Under the pieces are notes generated by a model that saw only the letters and a list, made by a program, of their open reading frames with translations, was not told where the DNA came from and made no database searches. The position numbers and the translations under genes are program-made. A DNA stretch of 64,000 bases from an uncultured Alcaligenaceae bacterium (GTDB taxonomy: Bacteria > Pseudomonadota > Gammaproteobacteria > Burkholderiales > Burkholderiaceae_B): the NCBI GenBank assembly GCA_937908115.1, contig CALEQZ010000020.1, positions 62,001 through 126,000 of the forward strand, written 5' to 3'. This document shows, piece after piece, positions 44,571 through 52,453 of this stretch. How positions within the stretch are numbered: position 1 is the stretch's first letter; each line of letters starts with the position of its first letter.

Positions 44571-46601
44571 TCAATCAAGGGTGAGCGCCGCTTCCACTTC
44601 CTTCATGTCCCCGGCCAAGGCCTTGAGCCGTTCGGCCAGGAACGTGCGTCCGGGCCGCGCGACCCCGCCAGGCGATGCCATGCGCGCGTCCTCGCCAAGC
44701 GCGGCAAATGCCCGCTGCGCGCCGTCCAGGTCGCCGGCGATGCGCGCTGCCAGCGCGCCATCGGTGCGCGCCACCAGCGGCTGCAGCAGCAGCGAGACCT
44801 TGCGCACGCCCTCGAAGCGGCCCTCAAGCGCGGGTAGCATGGGCAACACATCGGGCACCCCGTCGGCATCGGCGGCCAGGCCGGCCATGTCCGCAGCCAG
44901 CCGTGCGGCGCCGCCGGCCATGCTGCCAGGGGTGACCGACACCCTGCGCAGGCGTTGCTGCAGCGCCTGCGCATGCTCGGCCAGCGAATGGACCACGGCG
45001 TCGAGCCCGGCCGCTCCGGGCGCCGCGGAAAGCGCTTGCTCCAGTCGGACGAAATCGCCGGCATTGGCATCGCCTTCGCCGCTTGCCGGGCCAGCCGTGC
45101 CGTCGATGCGCACGCGCAGGTCGGCATACAGGCCGGCGGCCGTTTCCATGCGCCGGTACGACCGCTGCGCCGATTCATATGAGGCACGCGCCTGGTCCCA
45201 GTGACCCGCCGCCAAGGCTTGGGCCAAATCGCGCGTGGCGCGCACCAGCGCCGCCGCCTGCATGGCGAGATAGACGCGGTATTCGGCCAACGGTCCGACG
45301 AAATCGGCCAACGTCGGCGCGCCGGCCCCGTCCACGCCGCCTACGGCCGCGACATGCAGCGTGCCGTGCGGGTTGCCAAGCAGCCCGCAGGTCATGTCGT
45401 AATGGCCGGGCTGCAATCGTGCGCTCAGCGCCTGCGCGAATCCGGGCGCGATGTTCTCGCGCTCCTCCACGACCATGACGCCGTCGAGGATCTCCCACTC
45501 GACCACGCGATCCGAACGATTGACGATGCGAAACCGCACACGCCCGGCAGGCACGGTCAGCGCCTGCGGCTCGCAGCGGTCGGCCAGGATCGTCACCTGG
45601 ACAGCGCCCTCGTCGCCTGCGGCCCGTTCATGCACATGGCGCGAGGCCGCATAGAAAGCCGCAAGGCCGGCGACGACGAGCAAGGCCGGCGCGGCCAAGG
45701 CGAGCTTCATGGCCCTGCCCGGCGCCGGCGGCTGCCCCGTGCATGGCCGCTGCAACGGGTCGGCCGCCGCACGGGCGCCCGGTGCGACGCTATGCGCGCC
45801 GCGCGCCGGCCGCAGGAAGTACGCCAAGGCCACGACCAGGTAGCCCAGGTAGGCGATGACCTCGCCCAGCGTCGGCCTGTCGTGGTAGCCGAAGATCCCG
45901 GCAAACACCGCACCCGGCGCGCCATCGGCCGGCAGCACGCGGCCCAGGTCGAAGACCACCTCCTGCAGGCCGTTCCAGACGCCCGCCTCGTGCAATGCGC
46001 GCACCGAGCCGGCCAATATGCCGGCGGCTACGACCAGGATGAACACGCCGGTCCAGCGGAAGAACCGGCGCAGGTCCAGCCGCACCCCGCCGGCGTACAC
46101 CCCCCAGCCGGCCGAGACCGCGGCGGCCAAGCCCAGCAGGGCGCCCACCCCCGCCGCGTGGCCTTCGGACTGCTGGAAAACCGCCTGCAGGAAGAACACC
46201 GACTCCAGGCCTTCACGGGCCACCGCAAAGAACACCACGGCAACCAGCCCCCAGCCCCCTTTGCCGCGTCCGTCCAAGGCGGCCGCAACCGACTCGCGCA
46301 GCTCGGCAGCGATCGAGCGTGACGCCTTGCGCATCCAGAACACCATGGAGGTCAGCACGGCAACGGCCAGCAAGCCGACCAGCGCTTCGAACAGTTCCTG
46401 CGCCTTTTGCGGGAATTCAGCGCTGGCCCACTGCAGCGCCGCGCCGGCAAACAGCGACAGCGCCACGGCCGCTAGCACGCCCATCCAGACGGCAGGCATC
46501 CATGCGCCGCGACCCGTCTGGCGCAGATAACCAGCGATGATGCCGACGACGAGGGCAGCCTCCATGCCCTCGCGCAACATGATGAGAAAGGGAACCAACA
46601 T
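44571..46601 (-). CDS. efeU: EfeU-EfeO fusion: FTR1-type iron permease with cupredoxin and M75 domains
   Basis: Single 676-residue polypeptide combining what are usually two proteins. Residues 1-275 are an EfeU/FTR1 permease with seven hydrophobic helices and two REGxE iron-binding motifs (R10-E14 REGME, R129-E133 REGLE). Residues 298-320 are a signal-like helix (MKLALAAPALLVVAGLA) that now tethers a periplasmic EfeO part: a cupredoxin domain (about 325-410, with TILADRCEPQALTVPAG) and an M75 domain (about 430-676). The HxxE site of M75 is V518-R-L-E here. An internal ATG at 45710 could also allow separate EfeO synthesis. First gene of the operon. Confidence 0.9.
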   Translation of the reverse strand: MLVPFLIMLREGMEAALVVGIIAGYLRQTGRGAWMPAVWMGVLAAVALSLFAGAALQWASAEFPQKAQELFEALVGLLAVAVLTSMVFWMRKASRSIAAELRESVAAALDGRGKGGWGLVAVVFFAVAREGLESVFFLQAVFQQSEGHAAGVGALLGLAAAVSAGWGVYAGGVRLDLRRFFRWTGVFILVVAAGILAGSVRALHEAGVWNGLQEVVFDLGRVLPADGAPGAVFAGIFGYHDRPTLGEVIAYLGYLVVALAYFLRPARGAHSVAPGARAAADPLQRPCTGQPPAPGRAMKLALAAPALLVVAGLAAFYAASRHVHERAAGDEGAVQVTILADRCEPQALTVPAGRVRFRIVNRSDRVVEWEILDGVMVVEERENIAPGFAQALSARLQPGHYDMTCGLLGNPHGTLHVAAVGGVDGAGAPTLADFVGPLAEYRVYLAMQAAALVRATRDLAQALAAGHWDQARASYESAQRSYRRMETAAGLYADLRVRIDGTAGPASGEGDANAGDFVRLEQALSAAPGAAGLDAVVHSLAEHAQALQQRLRRVSVTPGSMAGGAARLAADMAGLAADADGVPDVLPMLPALEGRFEGVRKVSLLLQPLVARTDGALAARIAGDLDGAQRAFAALGEDARMASPGGVARPGRTFLAERLKALAGDMKEVEAALTLD

Positions 46602-46933
46602 GCGTGATGAGCTCCGGCGTCGTCCGGCTGCGGCACGCGGCGCGGCGGCTGCCGACGCGTGCGAGGCGACACCACAGGGATGCCAAATTGAGATTGGTTC
46701 TTATTATTGTTCCTATCCCCTTACATCCGCCTGTATGCCAGGCCCAACCACCACAGTAATCGCAGATGATTGTATGATTGTATTTATATACACTCATCCA
46801 TACACCGCGATGCCGGCACGGCACGTCCCGCACGACCGCCTCGCGACAACGGAGCACGCCATGTCCATCCTGTCCCCTACGACGCGCTCAATTCCGGTCC
46901 GAGCGCTGCGCACTCGCGACAACGGAGCACGCC
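46602..46933. other. 332-nt divergent region between efeUO and a Bug gene
   Basis: AT-rich for this DNA. It contains a weak Fur-box candidate at 46693-46711 and a 39-bp direct repeat that duplicates the translation start of the Bug gene, both listed separately. The remainder, including a T/A-rich stretch near 46770-46800, probably holds the promoters; no gene other than a possible 54-codon decoy frame from 46861 is seen. Confidence 0.55.
46693..46711 (-). promoter_or_regulatory. weak Fur-box candidate upstream of efeUO
   Basis: Read on the efeUO strand, AACAATAATAAGAACCAAT matches 10 of 19 positions of the classical Fur box. It lies 92-110 nt before the efeUO start. Iron repression by Fur is common for efe operons, but this match is marginal. 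Confidence 0.3.
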
Positions 46934-46951
46934 ATGTCCATCCTGTCCCCT
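46840..46951 (+). repeat. 39-bp direct repeat duplicating a ribosome-binding site and start codon
   Basis: Positions 46840-46878 and 46913-46951 are identical over 39 bp, with 34 bp between. Each copy contains GGAG, then ATGTCCATCCTGTCCCC, i.e. the ribosome-binding site and first six codons of the downstream Bug gene. The 73-bp period is not a multiple of three, so the upstream copy starts an out-of-frame 54-codon reading frame (46861-47025) that overlaps the true gene start. Confidence 0.93.
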
Positions 46952-47914
46952 CGCCCCTTGCTGCGTTGCGCGGCCGCGCTGGCGCTGGCCGCCACAGCCG
47001 GCGGCGCGCACGCCGCCTACCCTGAGCGCCCGGTGCGCGTGGTCGTCGCCTTCGCCGCCGGCGGCGGCGCCGACATCGTCGCGCGCCTGGTGTTCGAACG
47101 TGTCGGCGCCAAGCTCGGCCAGCCCTTCATCGTGGACAACCGCGGCGGCGCCGGTGGCATCATCGGCACCGACGCGGTGGCCAAGGCCGCGCCCGATGGC
47201 TACACCATCCTGCTCGGTCAAAGTGGCCCGAACGCCATCAACCCATCGGTCTACAAAAAGCTGCCCTACGACGCGCGCAAGGACTTCACGCCCATCACCC
47301 AGCTGACCAGCTACGGCTACGTGGTGGCCGCCAAGAACGCCCTGCCCGTCAACACACTGCAAGACGTGCTCGACCTGGCCAAGAAGGAGCCCGGCAAGCT
47401 CACCCTGTCGACCGCAGGAACCGGCAGCTCGGCGCACCTGGCGCTGGAGCTGTTCATGCGCCAGGCCGGCGTGAAGATCACCCACGTGCCGTACAAGGGG
47501 GCCGGTCCGGCACTCATGGACACGGTCACCGGCGTGGTCGACCTGACCTTCGGCGATGCGGCCTCGGCCTCGAGCCAGGCCAAGGCTGGCGCAGTCAAGG
47601 CGCTGGCGGTCACCGCCGCACGCCGCTCGCCGCTACTGCCGGACGTGCCCACCGTCAGCGAAGCCGGCGTGCCGGGATACGAGGCATCGGCCTGGCACGC
47701 CGTGCTGGCGCCTGCAGGCGTGCCCGACGAAGTCGTCGATACCTTGTACGAGGCCATCCGCGAAGTCCTTGCCGACCCCGAAGTCAGGGCACGCCTGGAG
47801 CGTGACGGCATCGAACCCATCGGCAGCACGCCGCGGGAGTTCGCCGCCTTCCTGGACCGCGAAATCACCAAGTGGCAAGAGGTCGTGCAAGCGGCGGGCA
47901 TCACGCTGGACTGA
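46934..47914 (+). CDS. Bug/TctC-family periplasmic binding protein
   Basis: Tripartite-tricarboxylate-type binding protein of 326 residues. Signal peptide MSILSPRPLLRCAAALALAA with cleavage near GAHAA, then the family N-terminus YPERPVRVVVAFAAGGGADI and the diagnostic VDNRGGAGGIIGTDAVAKAAPDGYTI (in parts) and HVPYKGAGPALMD. Its start region is duplicated 73 bp upstream in another frame. The following gene encodes a SelA-like PLP enzyme on the same strand, 69 nt away, so the ligand may feed that enzyme; no TctAB partner is present. Confidence 0.93.
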   Translation: MSILSPRPLLRCAAALALAATAGGAHAAYPERPVRVVVAFAAGGGADIVARLVFERVGAKLGQPFIVDNRGGAGGIIGTDAVAKAAPDGYTILLGQSGPNAINPSVYKKLPYDARKDFTPITQLTSYGYVVAAKNALPVNTLQDVLDLAKKEPGKLTLSTAGTGSSAHLALELFMRQAGVKITHVPYKGAGPALMDTVTGVVDLTFGDAASASSQAKAGAVKALAVTAARRSPLLPDVPTVSEAGVPGYEASAWHAVLAPAGVPDEVVDTLYEAIREVLADPEVRARLERDGIEPIGSTPREFAAFLDREITKWQEVVQAAGITLD

Positions 47915-47983
47915 CAGGCGCAGGTCATCGAAGCGCGGCCCAGTGTCCACCCGCCCTGGCCTGGCAGCCCTACAATCCTGGGC

Positions 47984-49105
47984 ATGCCTGCGCACCCTCC
48001 GCTGACGAGCATCATTAACGCATGGGGCACGCCTACGCCGTTTGGCGTATCGCGCTCCAGCGCAACCGTCGCCCAGATCGCCGCGCTCGCCCTGCAGCGC
48101 CACGCGGATATCGACGAACTGGCGGCCCAGGTCGCCGGGCGGGTGCTGCAAATCACCGGCACGCAAGCCGCCTGGTTCTGCCACTGCTCGGCCGCCGGCA
48201 TCACGCTGGCCGCGGCCGGCGCGCTGGCCGGCGCCGACCCGGCAGCCGTGGCGGCCCTGCCGCGTCGTGACGAAGCCGGCGTCATCGCCATCCAACAAGA
48301 ACACTGCGTCAACTACGGCCAGCCCATTGAGCAGGCGATACGGCTAAGCGGGGCCCACGTCAGGCAACTCGAGGGCCCGGCCGCGCAGCGCTGGGCGCAA
48401 CTGGAAGCCTTGGCACGAGAAGGCACGCTGCGTGGCATCGTGTACGTGGAATCCTCGCTCACCAAGCGGCCGGCGGCGTTGATGCGCGGCGCACTATCTG
48501 AATTCGCGCGCCGGCACGGCGCCTGGCTGATCGTCGACGCGGCGGCACAGGACTGGCGGATGAACGACCGACAGGCGCTTGCCGAGGCCGATGTCACGAT
48601 CTTCAGCGCACAGAAGTACCTGGCCGCGCCCACCTGTGGCATCGCGGCCGGCACAGCGCCGGCCATCGCCGCCATGCGTGCACACCTTGCCGGCATCGGC
48701 CGCGCCATGAAGCCGACTAAGGAAGCGTTGGCCGGCCTGTGGCAAGCACTGGCCGAGCGCGACTGGTCGGCGCTGCCTGTCTTGCGCGAGCGCAACATCG
48801 CGCGGGCCAGGCGCTTTGCCGACGCCCTGCGTCAAGGCGCCGTCGCCTGGCCGCGCATATCCGTGGCCGAAGATGACGTCTACGGCCCTTACCCCCGGAT
48901 CTTCCTGGACTATGGCCCAAACGCATCAGCCGCCGAGGTAGCCGACCGGCTGATGAACGGCGAGCCTCGCATCGCGGTGGGCCGCGGGCACCTGGACCGC
49001 AACGCGCTCACGCTGGAACTGACCTTCGTCAGCCCCGAAGAAGAATCACACCTGCTGCACAGGTTACGCGACGCGCATGCCGACGCCGGCGTCGGCGGCC
49101 GCTAG
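47984..49105 (+). CDS. SelA-like PLP-dependent enzyme
   Basis: Fold-type I PLP enzyme of 373 residues resembling L-seryl-tRNA(Sec) selenium transferase/D-glucosaminate-6-phosphate ammonia-lyase-type proteins: it begins INAWGTPTPFGVSRSSATV like SelA's 'INATGT.', and has the PLP lysine in FSAQKYLAAPTCGI and the ligand Asp in WLIVDAAAQDW. It is shorter than bacterial SelA (about 460) and lacks its N-terminal tRNA-binding domain, and no selenocysteine genes are nearby, so a catabolic lyase or racemase for an amino acid or amino-acid-like compound is more likely than tRNA modification. Confidence 0.82.
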   Translation: MPAHPPLTSIINAWGTPTPFGVSRSSATVAQIAALALQRHADIDELAAQVAGRVLQITGTQAAWFCHCSAAGITLAAAGALAGADPAAVAALPRRDEAGVIAIQQEHCVNYGQPIEQAIRLSGAHVRQLEGPAAQRWAQLEALAREGTLRGIVYVESSLTKRPAALMRGALSEFARRHGAWLIVDAAAQDWRMNDRQALAEADVTIFSAQKYLAAPTCGIAAGTAPAIAAMRAHLAGIGRAMKPTKEALAGLWQALAERDWSALPVLRERNIARARRFADALRQGAVAWPRISVAEDDVYGPYPRIFLDYGPNASAAEVADRLMNGEPRIAVGRGHLDRNALTLELTFVSPEEESHLLHRLRDAHADAGVGGR

Positions 49106-49245
49106 CAGTTGCCTTTCTTGGCCTGGCCGGGCGGGCAGAACTGCCCGGACCCATGGTGGTGAGGATCGACGATGACCGAACCCTGCGGCGTATGCACGGC
49201 GCAGGCGGCCAAAGCGAATAGCATCGCGAAAATCAGTTTCTTCAT
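49102..49245 (-). CDS. 47-residue predicted lipoprotein
   Basis: Very short gene. The product starts MKKLIFAMLFALAAC, a complete lipoprotein signal with lipobox LAAC (Cys15). It leaves a mature peptide of 33 residues containing HHH and two cysteines (QFCPPGQAKKGNC). The stop overlaps the stop of the convergent PLP-enzyme gene. The ribosome-binding site is weak. The perfect signal architecture and the His/Cys-rich mature part suggest a real envelope peptide, perhaps metal-binding or disulfide-bonded; function unknown. Confidence 0.65.
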   Translation of the reverse strand: MKKLIFAMLFALAACAVHTPQGSVIVDPHHHGSGQFCPPGQAKKGNC

Positions 49246-49399
49246 GCAGCGTGTGTGCGCAAGAACGGGTTGAAGGCGACACGCAGTTTATCGCTGCATC
49301 GGTGGGGCGTTGCCCGGCGTGGTCGCCCCCTGGCCGCCAGGGAGTCGAACGCGCTCCACGCCTGGCCGACGAGCGTGCATGCATTGCGATGGTCATTTC

Positions 49400-50570
49400 C
49401 GGCTAGCCGTGGGCAATACACTGCTGATGACCTCGGCAGCCAGTGCTGGCGTCGGCCCGGGCACAGGGCTGTTCGTCGCCGACGGCGGCAGCCTGCGCGT
49501 GCAAGTCGGCAAGCGCCCCGGCGACGCCGACCTGTACTCCGACATGCTCATCGTCGACCGCACCCAGGTCGGCGCCGGCGGCCATGGCCGTGCCCGGGTT
49601 GGTCCACCGCCTAGGCCTACAAACGCTGGGGACCTATCACGACCGCAGCGCCGGCGCGCTTGCTAACGGCGCCGGCCCGCAACCCAGCCTTGCGGCCGGC
49701 TCTCGTGCCTGGGGCCGGCTATTCGGCAGCACCGGCCACGCCGGCCGCACCGGCGCAGGCGCCTCCAGTCGCTACAGCGCCTTCAAAGAGGACGGCCCGC
49801 GCTACGAGTATGACCTGGCCGGCATGCAGCTGGGGCTGGACGCGCATCGCCAGCTGCGCCAAGATGGCTCGGGCAGCACGGCCGGCGCGTACCTCGGCGT
49901 CTCCAACGCCTCGGCACGGGTCGACGCCGTGCTGGGCGGGCGCGCCGGACGCGTCTCGGTCAACGGCTACTCGCTGGGCGGCTATTGGACGCACGTAGGT
50001 GCCTCCGGCGCCTACATCGATGCCGTGGCGCAAGTCACGCGCTACCACGGCGTGCGTGCCCGCTCGGTCAACGGCGAGCGCATCTCGCCCGACGGCTGGG
50101 GGACCGCTGCATCGTTGGAGGCCGGCCTGCCGATCGCCCTGGGCGGACAATGGACGCTCGAGCCCCAGGCGCAGATCGTCCACCAACACATCTCGTTCGA
50201 CGGCGCGCAGCGCGACCGCTACGGCAAGATCGACATCGACAATGCCGATGCCTGGACCGGGCGGGTGGGCACGCGCCTGAGCACGCAATGGCACGACGCT
50301 AGCGGTCGCCGCTACGGCGCCTGGGCCCGCGCGAACCTCTGGCATGACTTCGGCGGCCGGGCCAAGACCACCTTTGCCCAGCTCGATGGCAACCATCCGG
50401 TGACGCTGCGCACGGGCTTGGGCGGAACCTGGATGCAGCTAGGCTTGGGATTCGACACGCAGGCTGCCAGCGGTTTGGGCGTGTCCGTCTCCGCCGGCTA
50501 TGAGCAAAGCCTTGAGACGAGCAAGGGGCGTGGTGTTAGCGGCTATGTTGGGTTGCGGTATGCGTGGTGA
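49400..50570 (+). pseudogene. autotransporter remnant (end of passenger and beta-barrel)
   Basis: The sequence reads as the last part of a Bordetella-type autotransporter. Frame 2 (from about 49400) encodes the passenger end (GLFVADGGSLRVQVGKRPGDADLYSDMLIVDRTQVG, in parts), then the coding continues in a different frame from about 49600 (LQTLGTYHDRSAG, AWGRLFGSTGHAGR, YDLAGMQLGLDAHR) to the C-terminal beta-barrel, which ends GVSGYVGLRYAW with the expected terminal aromatic residue. No start codon, signal peptide or passenger repeat remains upstream, and some passenger-barrel junction sequence is missing at the frame change. The gene must be inactive as written. Confidence 0.85.
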
Positions 50571-50779
50571 GAATCTGGGTATTGTCCACGATCACGGGGC
50601 TCGCCTGCCACAGACAGAACCCGCGCATCAGCGCCCCCTCCCCGTAACGGTAGGTGATGTACCGGGCTGGTTGGTTAATTCGGCATGCGTCGGCTTGCCG
50701 CCTGATCGGAAAGCATGCGGGCAGCAAGCCGGTTAGGATCTACCTAAGCCAGATATCGGACGCTTACAGGCGTGACTAC

Positions 50780-50811
50780 CAAAAAGAAAAGCCCTTGGAA
50801 ACCAAGGGCTT
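50780..50811 (-). terminator. terminator of tRNA-Ser
   Basis: Ten-bp stem (50789-50798 with 50802-50811), 3-nt loop, followed on the minus strand by a T-rich run, 6 nt past the tRNA CCA end. Confidence 0.9.
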
Positions 50812-50817
50812 GTTCTT

Positions 50818-50910
50818 TGGCGGAGACGGAGGGATTCGAACCCTCGATGCAGTTTTTGGCCACATACTCCCTTAGCAGGGGAGCCCCTTCAGCCTCTCGG
50901 GCACGTCTCC
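50818..50910 (-). tRNA. tRNA-Ser (anticodon GCT)
   Basis: Class II tRNA of 93 nt including an encoded CCA. Acceptor stem GGAGACG/CGTCTCC, anticodon GCT in the loop CTGCTAA, a long variable arm typical of tRNA-Ser, and T-loop GGTTCGAATCC. It reads AGC/AGU codons. It lies between the autotransporter remnant and lysC. Confidence 0.96.
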
Positions 50911-51065
50911 AAAGAATTCATGATTCTAACATGGCTGGGCAACATTTTGTATGCCCCGGCGGCCGGCAACGGGTGCTGTCCAAGCCCTGCCCCGGACAAC
51001 CCGGCCAGGCGCCGGCCGTCGCCGCAGCCGCCGGCGAACGTGGCGGCTGCAGCCCGTCGCCGCGA

Positions 51066-52331
51066 TCAGGCAGTGGCGCCCTGCGGCTGGTCCAGGCCGA
51101 AGGCGCGGTGCAGCGCGCGCACGGCCAGTTCCATGTACTTGTCGGCGATCAGCACCGAGGTCTTGATTTCGCTGGTGCTGATCATCTGGATGTTGATGCC
51201 TTCCTCGGACAGCGTGCGGAACATCAGGCTGGCCACGCCGACGTGCGAGCGCATGCCGATGCCGACGATGGAGACCTTGCAGACCTTGTCGTCGGCGTGG
51301 ACTTCGCGCGCGCCCACGGCCGGCACGACGACCGACTTGAGCACGTCCAGCGCGCGCTGGAATTCGTTGCGGTTGACCGTGAAGGAAAAGTCGGTGGTGC
51401 CGGCCACGGATTGGTTCTGCACGATCATGTCGACGTCGATGTTGGCGTCGGCGACCGGGCCCAGGATGGAGTAGGCAATGCCCGGCTTGTCGGGCACGCC
51501 CAGCAGGGTGATCTTGGCTTCGTCGCGGCTGAAGGCGATGCCAGAGACAATGGCGGCTTCCATTTTTTCGTCTTCCTCGAAGGTAATCAGCGTGCCCGAG
51601 CGCATTTCCTCGGCCAGCGGCATGTCAGGATCGGTGAGCGAGGACAGCACGCGCACCGGGATGCGGTATTTGCCGGCGAACTCCACCGAGCGGATCTGCA
51701 GCACCTTGGAGCCCAGCGAGGCCATCTCCAGCATTTCCTCGAAGGAGATGACCGACAGCCGGCGCGCCTCGGGGACGACGCGCGGATCGGTGGTGTAGAC
51801 GCCGTCGACGTCGGTGTAGATCAGGCATTCGTCGGCCTTGAGCGCCGCCGCGACCGCCACGGCGGAGGTGTCCGAGCCACCCCGGCCCAGCGTGGTGATG
51901 TGGCCCTCATCGTCTATGCCTTGGAAACCCGTGATCACCACCACCTTGCCGGCGGCCAGCTCGGTGCGCACGCGGCTGTCGTCGATGGAGGTAATGCGGG
52001 CCTTGGTGTAGGCCGAATCCGTGCGCACCGGCACCTGCCAGCCGGCGAAGCTGATGGCCGGCACGCCCAGCGTCTGCAGGGCGATGGCCAGCAGCCCGCT
52101 GCTGGCCTGCTCGCCGGTGGCGGCGATCATGTCGAGCTCGCGACCACTGGGCTGCGGTGTAATCTCGCGCGCAAGGCCGAGCAGCCGATTGGTTTCGCCG
52201 GCCATGGCCGACGGAACGACCACGACCTGGTGGCCGGCGGCGTGCCATTTGGCGACGCGCCGCGCGACGTTCTTGATGCGCTCGATGGAACCCATCGAGG
52301 TACCGCCGTACTTGTGAACGATCAGGGACAT
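51066..52331 (-). CDS. lysC: aspartokinase
   Basis: Catalyses aspartate phosphorylation, the first step to lysine, threonine, methionine and diaminopimelate. The 421-residue protein has the kinase N-terminus IVHKYGGTSMGS, the RGGSDTSAVAVAAAL segment and YTDVDGVYTTDPR, followed by two C-terminal ACT domains (FSRDEAKITLLGVPDKPG and CKVSIVGIGMRSHVGV) for feedback inhibition by lysine and/or threonine. This length and layout match the Corynebacterium/Pseudomonas type, in which an internal start often yields a separate ACT (beta) subunit. Transcribed toward tRNA-Ser. Confidence 0.97.
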   Translation of the reverse strand: MSLIVHKYGGTSMGSIERIKNVARRVAKWHAAGHQVVVVPSAMAGETNRLLGLAREITPQPSGRELDMIAATGEQASSGLLAIALQTLGVPAISFAGWQVPVRTDSAYTKARITSIDDSRVRTELAAGKVVVITGFQGIDDEGHITTLGRGGSDTSAVAVAAALKADECLIYTDVDGVYTTDPRVVPEARRLSVISFEEMLEMASLGSKVLQIRSVEFAGKYRIPVRVLSSLTDPDMPLAEEMRSGTLITFEEDEKMEAAIVSGIAFSRDEAKITLLGVPDKPGIAYSILGPVADANIDVDMIVQNQSVAGTTDFSFTVNRNEFQRALDVLKSVVVPAVGAREVHADDKVCKVSIVGIGMRSHVGVASLMFRTLSEEGINIQMISTSEIKTSVLIADKYMELAVRALHRAFGLDQPQGATA

Positions 52332-52453
52332 CTTGCTTGCTCTGGGGAATGGCCTTGCCGCACCCGCCCCGGGCGGGCAAAGCCTAGTAGTTTAACGCGA
52401 ACCGGGAAAACACCGATTGCGATGGCTGCAACGAGCCAGCAGCAAGGTGGGGC

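Noticed and set aside
46861..47025. Separate small gene from the upstream copy of the duplicated start
   Set aside because: After the six shared codons the product has no recognisable pattern and it overlaps the Bug gene out of frame; it is treated as a decoy frame caused by the duplication.
47984..49105. True selenocysteine synthase SelA
   Set aside because: Too short, the N-terminal tRNA-binding region is missing, and there is no selB or tRNA-Sec in the window.
50571..50817. Phage or island attachment remnant between the autotransporter relic and tRNA-Ser
   Set aside because: No integrase, no duplicate of the tRNA 3' end and no other mobile gene could be found in the interval.
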